Shown piece after piece: positions 21,622 through 30,590 of a stretch of DNA of 30,590 nucleotides. Every line of letters begins with the position of its first letter. Positions within the stretch are counted from its first letter, which is position 1. The DNA comes from Fragilariopsis cylindrus CCMP1102 (lineage: Eukaryota; Bacillariophyta; Bacillariophyceae; Bacillariales; Bacillariaceae): positions 1 to 30,590 of the forward strand of contig FMBT01000076.1 of NCBI GenBank assembly GCA_900095095.1, written 5' to 3'. The position numbers and the translations under genes were made by a program. The notes under the pieces were generated by a model. The model saw only the letters and a list, made by a program, of their open reading frames with translations. It was not told the origin of the DNA and searched no databases.

Positions 21622-22114
21622 TTCCAAAGCACTCTGACTATTAGTAGGGCAACCGTTGAAAGAATAGTGCTAGCGGGAATACTTTAACGATGATATATGG
21701 CAACAACTTGACGATACGATGATTGATTAGATGGTAAGTTCAATCGATTGCATGAAAGAAGTGTATTTTATATTTTATCTTGGTTTTTTGTGAATGCATA
21801 CAATGCAATGCAATGTAATACAATACGGCTGTAAGTATTAGAGTCGCCTTCCTGAACTTTTCCTCTATGTCAGAGAAGGTGCTATCTTCAGCCAACAATA
21901 TATATTAAGGGAATCGGCGTGTGGATTGACATTTCATTTAGATTAATTTTTATTTGATTTGTTATATGAAAGCATTTTTCTATTCTGGATCTACTACATT
22001 TTTATTTATATTCAAAATTTTGAACATGTCAGAAACGTTATAAATCACAAACTCATCAATTTATTCTTTGTTGTTATTTTATTTATATATGTAGGATATG
22101 TAATACTATCCTAT

Positions 22115-22378
22115 GAATCGATATCCGAGAGTCGGATCCTATGGATCGATATCTATGAGAGACACATCCTAAGAATCGACATCTATGAGATACGCATCCT
22201 ATGAATTGAACCAATCGAATCGATATCTATGAGAGACGGCCCCTATGAATTGAATCAAGTGAATCGATATCAATGAGAGACGGCTCCTATGAATTGGACC
22301 AATTGAATCGATATCTATGAGAGACGGATTCTTTGAATTGAATCAAGTGAATCGATATCTTGAGAGATAGATTGACAT
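22115..22378. repeat. Tandem repeat array, units of 28, 30 and then four of 44 bp
   Basis: Units begin GAATCGATATCTATGAGAGA at 22115, 22143, 22173, 22217, 22261, 22305 and 22349 (last one partial). The first two units are short (28 and 30 bp). The later ones gain a segment related to CCTATGAATTGAACCAAT, making exactly 44 bp each. Divergence between units is low. The repeats are adjacent with no unique spacers, so this is a minisatellite. Confidence 0.9.
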
Positions 22379-22771
22379 CAAATTTATAATAGAAAAGCAT
22401 GCCAATATATAATAATACAAATATCGAACAAAAAAATTTAGAAAGTAGTACACATTTCTTTGTGCTAGTGTATATCTAGTTGTTAGATTGATTCTATCTA
22501 TATTAGATTGAAGATTAGTAGTAATAATTTTTTTCAATTCAGATTAAGTCTAAGTTATCATGACTAATTTTGACTTAAATATGAATACACATACTACAAA
22601 AACATAGCATACCTATCATTGAATCATCAAAGTATGTCTGTTCCTATAACAAATGAAGACGACAGTCAAATTTCCCCCGATTGACACTAAATAACCATAG
22701 TTGATATGGCTCGCGTAAGTAAAGCTTGATATTTCACGACTTTTTTTCAGCAATATTTTTCTTTTTCATTT

Positions 22772-25700
22772 TTACCGGTATGGACTCCGCCGTCTAGCAC
22801 CTTCGCCATTCTTACTTGGTGCAATGAGCGGTGGCGACTGATACATAGAACCTCCGTCGTATCTTTCATCACGGTGTAGGATACCTGCCGCCGGTACCGG
22901 TGTGGATGGATTATTATTCCCATCATTAGCATTGTTCAGATTATTTCTGGGAGGAGGCGATCCTAATTGACTACCCGGCGAAAAGAATGTCCACCACCAT
23001 TACTTCCGTTTTGTAAATGGTTGTTTGTAGTTGAGAGGGATGGTGATCGTCCATATGCTGTTATATCAGCAGTCCGTTGTACTGGAGCTGGTTGTCTTGC
23101 TTCGGGATGCGTCGCTAACACCATTTCATCATTGATGGATCCATAATTTCCGTAGTCGTAATTGTATAGGCTTTAGGATTGAAGATAGATGTCCACATCC
23201 ATCTCAAAAATATACGGATCCGATAAGGATGAAAGCGAAGATCAACAGGGGAACTAGCTCTGCCGGGAAAGTATCTTCAAGCCAAAATAAAAGTGCATAA
23301 ACTTGGCTTTCATCGCTGAGTTTACGACAGTTTGCAGACATGTTCTTGCAGTGTGGAGAGCAGGTAGCGGCATTGACAACGTCAGTCCCGGCACAAACGC
23401 AAGGAGAGCAAGCTGGACAAGATTTGGCATTAGAATCAGTAGGATTTTTACGAGACCGATTGTTCGACGCTCGATTTTCGGCATCCCATTTCTTTCTTTC
23501 TTCTCTAACGGCATTGTCTATAGCACGTTTCATTTTTCGTTGTTCTGTGATGATCACTTCCTCTCGAAGCTTCTTTTCCATCCCAGCCAAACTCACTTCT
23601 TCTACCATCACATCGCGATATACTGTCGCCGCCTGATTCCCCGCATCGTCTTTGACATCGTATGGTACCACCCAATGCGACCGAGATTTCTGGACCGGAT
23701 CTCCTACAGTAACACGGTCTGAAAGATCAACATCGCCCTTGTACGTACGGTCGATTGCGTTAACGCAATCAGACGGGTTGACATTGGGGTTTTCATATGT
23801 CGCACAAAGCTCAGCACCAGCCGTTGCACGGATCATTTCTTTGATATCTATTTCATACAATGATCGTTGATTCGATGAAAGTAATTCCTTTTCGTCGTCG
23901 TTTTGATTGTTCCTAGAGTACGGACTCATGACACCGTTCAATCCACCACATTCTGACACTCTAAATATCTTCGGATTAGGACCTTGTACGACAATCACGG
24001 GCTTTGACGTATCGACACAGGAGGTTCCACCTTTATATGAAGTAGGCACCGGGTACGCAGAATCACTCTCGAATTTAGTCGACTTAAGAAATCCATCCCC
24101 AGTCGTTTGAACCGGACACTGACATGTGTAGCTTCCGTCCGTGTTACGACATACGGCCCCAGCCGATGTATCACATTGCGGTATAAGCTGGGGACAGTTC
24201 TGTTGGAAATTTTTCAACTTACTCCCACGAATGGAGCATTCGTCAATATCTTCGATAATGACCTGGCGAGTAACCGTAACGTCCGGTGGGGTTGCCCATG
24301 GCATAGCCACCGTGTAATTGACTTGAAAACTTCCCACTTTCAAGTTACAGCCCTTTGGTAAAGGTTGACTGTAGGTTACTTTAAGATTGCGGAGGTAATC
24401 TTCGGCGTTTTCGTCCTCTATATTTACCATATGTTCACGATATTCGTCGCCCTGTTTCAATCTCAGAGTTTTGTCTCCCAAAGGATCGTTGAGCAATTTT
24501 AACTTGGGAGGGTTGACATCTACACATCCATATTTATCATGGCGGAAGTACCCTGGTTTACAGTCACAAACAGGTTTATCGCCTGTCGATGCCGAAACAG
24601 TACAAACCTCGTGCTTACCCTGGCACGTAGGAAATCCACTACATGCATCAACTCTTGGTTTATTACATCCACAGTAGTAGTTATTTTTCACTGTTAGTGC
24701 GGTTGGAGTTACTCCATCAAACATAACCTTTGGTTGTGGTGGTGGATCAATTCCTGGTCGACAAGATTTCCCATTTCCCATAAGTCCTTCGGGACATTCA
24801 CAGGTATATAACTCTGTATTCGATGATGTCTTCGAATCTTTCTGATCATTGTTGTTGTTGATGTTGTTGGGAGATTCGGCACGGACACATTTTGCGGATT
24901 TAGCACAATCATCATGGTTATCACTACACGGATCAACAGGACAGTGAAATTTTTCGCGGCATCGTTTCCCCTCTATTGAATGGGCTAGTGATGAACAGCA
25001 CCCAATAGTTGACGGTGATGATGGACATGATGTCTTGTCCAATGACGAAAATGAAACTTCCCATGGACTTCTATCGTCATTATTATTATTATTTAATAAA
25101 CGTGGACAGGAACATTCATACGATCCATCGGTATTTGTACAAATTGAAGGAGGAGGACAAACGTGTCTCATAGAATGACCCAATGGAAGTTTACATTCAT
25201 TTGTATCTAAAATGGTAAATGGAACATGAAAGCATTGCGATGTAACTTCTCGTCCATGTTCGTCCACCGTGGTTGTAGTTTCATTATTATTGTCCTTGCC
25301 ATTGTCGTTTTTGTTCGCACCAGATAGTAATCGTGTAACGGTACATTCGATGATGTGCTCACCAACTCGACCATGTAATTCAGCACCCGACCAATTAACT
25401 TCTACATTTAAAACACCATCCAATACGCGATTGATTTTTTCTACCACCACAGGAAACTAAGTTTATTATATTAATAAGTGTGATGTATGATACGACCATT
25501 CAAACGAACAAACAACAAGAAGAAGTGGTAACAGAAATTAATTAGGATAAGCAAAAAGGGAAAGACATAAAATTTTACGAACAATAAGAATAATATGATG
25601 AATTCAGATTCATTAGAAAAAAAAGCAGATCAACGATTTTTTTTAAAATCAAATCAGCGATAAACAATAATATTAAAAAAAATAGGACAATAGTTGTGTT

Positions 25701-25970
25701 ATTTACGTTACATACCACACTAGAAAGATCACGGGGAGCTTCTTCTTGTGTATACGTCAATGTATCTTGGAGTCGTTCACATCCTTCTCCTCCACCCGTC
25801 GTGGACGTGGACTCAGCTGTTACGAGTACTCTCGATGGAAGAAACCAACCGCCCGACGACGCAAGGGATACTACTAAAATTAGGGAAAGAATTCGGGTAA
25901 TAGGAGTCATCATCGCTATCATGCTCATCGGCGGTCGTCGTAAAGAGATTTTGATAGGAGGCAATCGCAA
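22772..25970 (-). CDS. EGF-like single-pass membrane protein with cytoplasmic tail (two exons, tail frameshifted)
   Basis: Exon 1 (25970-25716) encodes a signal peptide (ITRILSLILVVSLASSG). The intron is 25457-25715 (GTATGT...CTTAG). Exon 2 begins FPVVVEKINRVLDG. Extracellular domains in order are an EGF-like repeat (DTNECKLPLG...TDGSYECSCP), Cys-rich EGF-like segments, an Ig-like region (VGSFQVNYTVAMPW), and a calcium-type EGF (DIDECSIRGS...GSYTCQCP). A second Ig-like strand set follows (YDVKDDAGNQAATVYRDVMV), then a charged coiled coil (EKKLREEVIITEQRKMKRA), a CPACSPCVC knot and a membrane helix (LVPLLIFAFILIGSVYF). A stop at 23204 directly follows the helix. Restoring one T there and one base near 23165 and 22982 gives a tail ending GEGARRRSPYR at 22772. 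Adhesion or signalling at the surface is inferred; the ligand is unknown. Confidence 0.75.
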
Positions 25971-26367
25971 TCCTTTGTTGATCGATATGAATATCTGGGG
26001 ATTGTGATTGATATTTGACTTATTGTGTGCAGTATGTCATGGTATGAAAAACTGTTGTAAAATTGAAATTTCCAAAAGCATTTTTTGTGGCTCTATTTTC
26101 AATTTTCAACTATTTCTAATTCACACAGGGCCACGCTCAATTCCTTCATGACTCAAACGCAAAAATCGAATCTTCTCAGTCCCGATCCTTTTGACACGAA
26201 TTCATGATATCCATATCATTTTCGATCATGCGATCTTCGATCTTCGCCACTTTGGTTAACTCACAAAAATTCTTCATCGATAGACATATAGTTCTAGTAG
26301 AAACTATCGTAATCACAGCCAGAGAGACTCAAGACCGTTAGTTCCGGGGGGGGGGAATATCATCAGC
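25971..26367. promoter_or_regulatory. Shared upstream region of divergent EGF-protein and SMP-30 genes
   Basis: About 400 bases between two diverging start codons (25970 minus and 26368 plus), so it must hold both promoters. A run of ten G lies at 26346-26355, just before the SMP-30 start. No TATA box is obvious. The motif CGATC occurs repeatedly near 26222-26242. Confidence 0.5.
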
Positions 26368-27910
26368 ATGGTGCACGACGTGAAATGCGATCCTAATCCA
26401 ATCGACTTGAAAGGACTCATTGATGGACCAGCAGCAAATATTGGTGTTACTAATCGAAGCGGAGACGTTCTAGTTCCGAGCGCGACAGCCCGGTTGGTGG
26501 TAAATTGTCGTTGTCATCTAGGAGAATGTGTCATCTGGGACAATCGTCAGAATGCTATACTTTTTACAAACATTCTTGAACGAAAATTCCATAAATTGTT
26601 TCTTTCCAACGATAAACTTCAATCCTACGAATTGCCCAAAATGCTTTGTGCATTTGGACTGTTGGAGACTCCTTTGACTTCTTCACTTGACAACGATGAT
26701 GGCAATAATCCTGGTTATATTGTTGCATGGGAGGATGGATTTCAGTTATATGATCTAGAAAATAGAAAATCTTTAGGTCCAATGAGTCGAGGGGAGGTCG
26801 TCGATCGATCTGGACTACCAGATCGTTTGAATGATGGTCGTGTTGATCCAACAGGAAAACGATTCATTTGTGGAGGTTGTGCTGCAAATTCTGAATATCC
26901 ATTGAAAGTTTACAAGTGTGAATATGATGATAATGATGATCCAACCATGATCAATTCTCTTACGCATACAGTCATATTGGATAAGATTGGTACTACCAAT
27001 AGTATTTGTTGGTCTTTGGATGGTAATGAAATGTATCTTGCAGACTCTCCCTGTAGGACCATTCGGAAATTTACGTACGATCAGAAGGAGGGGACAATCC
27101 ATAACGGACAATTAATGCACACTAAAAGTACTGGATATCCTGATGGGTACGTTACATACAATATATATTGATCGACTGGTGTATTATTATCTCTGACTAG
27201 ATCCCATGATTATGAAATAATGGGAAAGGACTTCTATCTATGAAATCAACTCTACTTTGTTTCAGCTTTGATATGCTCACTCGCCATCCAATTATTATAT
27301 TTGATACTAATTGCTTACTTTGACTAAATTTTACGGTTGATTCCTTCCGAATTTGATATATCCAAAACATAACAATTGATAACTTCCGTAACGAAATAAT
27401 GAATACAATACAATACAATACAATACAGGTCTATTGTTGACAGTCAGGGATATGTCTGGAATGCTACCTGGCGGGCAGGAGAAGGCACTAGTTTTGTAGA
27501 TCGGATTGATCCTAAAACAGGTGAAGTGGTTTTCATCGTCCATTTGCCAGATGAAACCTCGGTGAGTGCATATAATCCTGCAGTGCGAAATGAAGTATAG
27601 TGCGACTATTAATTCGATCGGTTTTTCTGAGGGATGTCTACATGCATCATTGTTTGTTTGTGCGTATTCTAACAAAATTAAATGACCTACAAAAACTGTT
27701 TCAATTTTATCTGTCTAAAGGAGGCTTCATGCTGCTGTTTTGGTGGGATAGATTTGGAATACTTTTCATCACAACAGCTTTTGAGGGCCTTGATCCGGAA
27801 AAAGAGCCACACTCTGGTGGCATTTATGCCGTAAGCTTCCACCTGGAATGACGGGTTGTCAGGAAAAACGATTCCTAACACGGCAGAATAACAAGATTGG
27901 AAATCGATAA
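26368..27910 (+). CDS. SMP-30/gluconolactonase/LRE-family protein (three exons, last exon frameshifted)
   Basis: Exons are 26368-27146, 27429-27561 and 27721-27910, with GT-AG introns of 282 and 159 bp and consistent phases. The six-bladed propeller pattern is clear: CHLGECVIWD (metal-ligand Glu 53), PDRLNDGRVDPTGKRFICG (Asn 155), TTNSICWSLDGNEMYLADS (Asp 226), then GYPDG joined across intron 1 to SIVDSQGYVWNATWRAGEG, and VDRIDPKTGEVVFIVHLP. Exon 3 reads EASCCCFGGIDLE, and after restoring one base near 27757, ILFITTAFEGLDPEKEPHSG. A stop at 27849 seems due to another missing base near 27843, since the next frame gives the family's usual end (GMTGCQEKRF) and stops at 27910. Members hydrolyse sugar lactones with a bound divalent metal. 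Exact substrate is not known. No targeting peptide is evident. Confidence 0.85.
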
Positions 27911-28020
27911 TGCATTGTAGATCGATTGAGTTCATTATTGCTACTAACTAGTACTTCGTAAATCATGTACAATTAATAGATTATAATTATGTAGTAATTA
28001 AATAAGATGAATTGTACTTT
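27911..28020. other. Short gap between convergent genes
   Basis: Only about 110 bases separate the reconstructed stop of the SMP-30 gene from the stop of the acyl-CoA synthetase gene, so their 3' untranslated regions may overlap. Confidence 0.5.
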
Positions 28021-30360
28021 CTACAATTTACTCTTTGGCTTCGACATAACGGTATACATTCGTTCTATCTCTTTTTCGTACTTGTCCCGCGCCTGTTGCC
28101 TTTTAAGTTTAAAAGTTGGAGTCAAGAGCCCATTCGCTACGGAAAATTCTTCATCTGATAAATGTATAGATTTGGGAATTTCAAAGCCAAGCAATCCGTT
28201 CGCTCTTCCCAACTTTGTGAGGTCAGCCATGATGATAGACTTTAATTTATCACTTTTGCAAATTTCAGAAAATGAAGCCTTGGCTAATGCAGGCTCTTCC
28301 GAATTTTCCAGTAGAGTGCGTGTGGGATCCTCGTCCGGTACAATAACTGCTACAAGAGCACTCTGTAATGAGTCGCCATGAACGAATGCTTGGCCTATGA
28401 GGAGTGATTGAATACCACATTTTCGATCTTTTCTGGTGCAACATATTCTCCTTGGCTTAATTTGAAAATGTTTTTCTTTCGATCGATAATTTGCAGGTTT
28501 CCATCCGTTGTCCATAACCCTATATCGCCACTATGCAACCAACCTTCCTCGTCTACTGCTTCTTTTGTTTTTACTGGATCTTTGTAATATCCCTTAAAGA
28601 CTGTTGGTCCTCGGGCTAAAATCTCTCCCCGACCTTGACAAGGCTGTCCTTTGTGATCGGTATCAGTATGACGATATCCCATTTCGGGGACATCGACTAG
28701 GACAATTTCTACCGCTGGGTTCGGTATTCCAACATGTCCGCTTGTGTTCATGTCTTCGGGAAGACTTATAGTGCAACATGCCGCATTTTCTGTTTGGCCG
28801 TATCCCTCAACAACTGGAATACCAAGCATAATGCGATAAAAATTCATAACAGTTTTCGATAGCGGTGCGGAGCCACTCACCACCGAGCGCAGACAGTCCA
28901 ATCCAAGTCCCTTTTTGATTTTATTAAACATGAGACGATCGTAAACAGCATGGGTGAGTTGACCCTTCGTCAATAAGTTCTTAGTTTTCGTCGCCACAGC
29001 AGCATCAAACAGTTTCTTTTTCATTCCACCCGCGGCAGCAATACCGACTTGAATTTTGTCGTAAATCTTATTTAAGACGCGAGGAGCAGCGGCTAAGACA
29101 GTTGGTCGGCACGCCTGAAAATCTTCGATCAAAAGCAACGGATCACCACGAAAGAAGGCAATCGAGGCGCCTTGCATAAAAATTTGTGCCATAATTATTC
29201 TCTCAAAAATGTGTGCTAGTGGTAGGTAGGAAAGATGCCGGTCGGTTGTTTCGAATGGGAAAATATCACCAACGCCAACAATGGCAGAAACCATATTCTC
29301 GTGGGTTAACAAAGCTCCTTTAGCTATATGAAAAGAAGAAGATGGCGATGACGAAAACGATGATAAAGTGAATGGATGGATACGATGATAAAAGATAAGA
29401 ATCGAATTGGTACTTGTAACAAGGGTTGAAACTTACGATCACCTGTGGTTCCGCTTGTATAGCAAAAGGTAAAAATATCTTTTCCAGAAGGGGGCGATGT
29501 TGGAATCCCTCAGTATCAATACGATGGGCTCCCACTACGATTTCATTTTATTTTTTAAAGCGTCATCAAAAGAAATGTGAGTGTATTTGTATGGGAATCT
29601 GAATATGATTGTAACAAAATGCGAGCAGGGAAAAACATAAATGTGTATCGTATCGTATTGTATCGACAATCGATGCGCACATAAGGAGAGAGAGAGAGAC
29701 AAAAAGAAGCAACGTACCCGCTTCCACTTTAGCAAACGACATAACGGATAGACCTGCTTCTTTTGCAATTTTTGCCGCATGTGCTGTGACACCGTCGACC
29801 AAAACAACAACTTCAAAGTAGGGACACAGACCAGACTTTTTTACGGTACATAATCGTTGTAATTCTTTACGGGTACTAACGACTGTTTTCGTCGAGGTTT
29901 GTTTCAAGATAAATTGAACAGATTCGGGACCTAATGTATCATAGAATGGAACAGTTGCACCAGAAACACAAAATATTGCTTGTTCTGCAATGAACCATTC
30001 CATACAATTCTTCATGTATAAACCAACCAATATCATCTCTCCATCATCTTTAGTCGTAGGTGGGACAAGATTTAATGTATCCAAACCTGCAGCGAATGCA
30101 TTTATCCGAGCTAAAACTTCTGTATAGGAGCTATAAATATAGGGTGTTGCAAGTCCATTCGTACTGATTGCACGAAATCCTAAACATGCACCTAGTGGAT
30201 TGATGTTGTGTCCACGACGAAATCCTTCATATAAAGTACGACAACCTTTGAATCCTAATTCAGGATGCCGGGTCGCGTCTCCTCCACGTCGGATATTACC
30301 TCGTTCATTCTTTCGAGACGTTTGCGGTACGATTGTAGACCTCTGAGTAGGATGAGACAT
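28021..30360 (-). CDS. Long-chain acyl-CoA synthetase (three exons, two frameshifts)
   Basis: Exons on the minus strand are 30360-29718, 29534-29437 and 29323-28021, with GT-AG introns of 183 and 113 bp, giving about 680 residues, the usual length. The AMP-binding P-loop spans an intron: CYTSGTTGD joins PKGALLTHENM. Others visible are LSYLPLAHIFER, VEGYGQTENAACC (adenylate motif), GWLHSGDIGLW, IDRKKNIFKLSQGEYVAPEKIE (the linker and gate signature of long-chain enzymes) and FVHGDSLQSALVAVIVPDED. The enzyme activates free fatty acids to acyl-CoA with ATP. Exon 2 needs one C restored in the G5/C5 run at 29490-29494 to read PPSGKDIFTFCYTSG, and exon 3 needs one base near 28412 after EKIENV. No clear targeting signal at the N-terminus; membrane or peroxisome association is unknown. 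Family is certain. Confidence 0.93.
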
Positions 30361-30590
30361 GATTGCTTGCTTGCTTGCGTTCGATGATGTTGATGCTTAA
30401 TGTCAATGCACACGTATCTTCAATGTAACAATCTTTGTTTTTGTGTTTCTCTCGCTTTTTGGCTTGTTTTGGCGCCATGCTTTCGTGATTTTTTATATTC
30501 CTCGTCAGATAACCCTAACCCTAATAAATTATATAGTTCAAAGGGGACGACGTTTTTGAGAGATTTCGCGCCAGTTTTCGAATAAAAATA
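30361..30590. promoter_or_regulatory. Upstream region of the acyl-CoA synthetase gene
   Basis: This region lies before the minus-strand start at 30360 and should include its promoter and 5' untranslated sequence. It contains the telomere-type motif at 30510-30524. No other gene is supported before the window ends. Confidence 0.4.
30510..30524. repeat. Short telomere-type repeat (TAACCCTAACCCTAA)
   Basis: Two and a half copies of CCCTAA, the reverse complement of TTAGGG. It is too short to be a chromosome end and sits in a promoter position about 150 bases upstream of the acyl-CoA synthetase start. It may be a telo-box-like regulatory motif, an interstitial remnant, or chance. Confidence 0.6.

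Larger units (their letters stand above)
20320..22771. other. Gene-poor region of 2.45 kb with several repeats
   Basis: No frame longer than about 80 codons and none with a recognisable motif. It includes an 11-bp inverted repeat (GCTATCGATCG at 20564-20574 against 20632-20642), a perfect 13-bp-stem hairpin (21277-21305), an AGCT microsatellite (21596-21621) and a tandem repeat array (22115-22378). The part next to 20319 should contain the promoter of the PT-repeat gene. No tRNA or rRNA gene is recognised. Confidence 0.6.

Noticed and set aside
22115..22378. CRISPR-like array
   Set aside because: Units are contiguous without unique spacers, and the genome is eukaryotic.
20320..22771. tRNA or rRNA genes in the gene-poor region
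   Set aside because: I looked for T-arm-like GGTTCGAATCC and for paired acceptor stems and saw none that fit.
23303..23722. Plus-strand frame of 139 codons
   Set aside because: Shadow of the EGF-protein exon on the other strand.
28393..28413. A 21-base GT-AG intron at the frame break in the acyl-CoA synthetase
   Set aside because: Implausibly short, and the spliced frame does not give the conserved GQAFVHGD sequence; a missing base does.

Overview
This is nuclear DNA of a eukaryotic alga, most likely a diatom. The reasons are GT-AG introns of about 110 to 300 bases, AT-rich intergenic DNA, many low-complexity Asn/Asp/Ser/Thr/Gln-rich proteins, a secreted protein with PT-rich repeats, a membrane-bound GH16 protein of the SKN1/KRE6 type that diatoms use for branched chrysolaminarin, and a plastid-style presequence on an MgtC-like membrane protein. 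The assignment is inference from gene content; I could not search a database.

Layout. 1-5551 (+): a very low-complexity protein with internal duplications, open at the left edge and broken by several frameshifts. 5998-7987 (-): a protein joining a PDZ-like domain to two WRKY19-type zinc knuckles and an unrecognised C-terminal region. 8775-11323 (+): three-exon GH16 membrane protein. 11960-13656 (-): two-exon MgtC/SapB-family protein, convergent with GH16. 14079-18605: a GC-richer block between two identical 19-bp direct repeats. It holds a Crinkler-like protein with a PD-(D/E)XK nuclease signature (+), a gag-like remnant (-), a LON substrate-binding-domain protein (-), and a probable 2-oxoglutarate/Fe(II) oxygenase (+). 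19060-20319 (-): secreted PT-repeat protein, possibly GPI-anchored. 20320-22771: gene-poor DNA with a strong hairpin, an AGCT microsatellite and a 44-bp tandem repeat. 22772-25970 (-): large EGF-like single-pass membrane protein. 26368-27910 (+): three-exon SMP-30/gluconolactonase. 28021-30360 (-): three-exon long-chain acyl-CoA synthetase. A short telomere-type repeat lies upstream of it.

A strong theme is that many otherwise coherent genes are interrupted by single-base frameshifts. Nearly all have the same sign (one base missing), and many fall in short homopolymers or repeat-like tracts. Conserved genes (acyl-CoA synthetase, SMP-30, EGF protein) show it as much as low-complexity ones. The likeliest reading is uncorrected long-read homopolymer error rather than widespread pseudogenes, so the coordinates below span the reconstructed genes and the breaks are stated for each.

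The genes do not form an operon. Shared themes are carbohydrate/cell-wall work (GH16, SMP-30), lipid activation (acyl-CoA synthetase), and cell-surface proteins (EGF and PT-repeat). The least ordinary part is the 4.5-kb block carrying the Crinkler-like nuclease.
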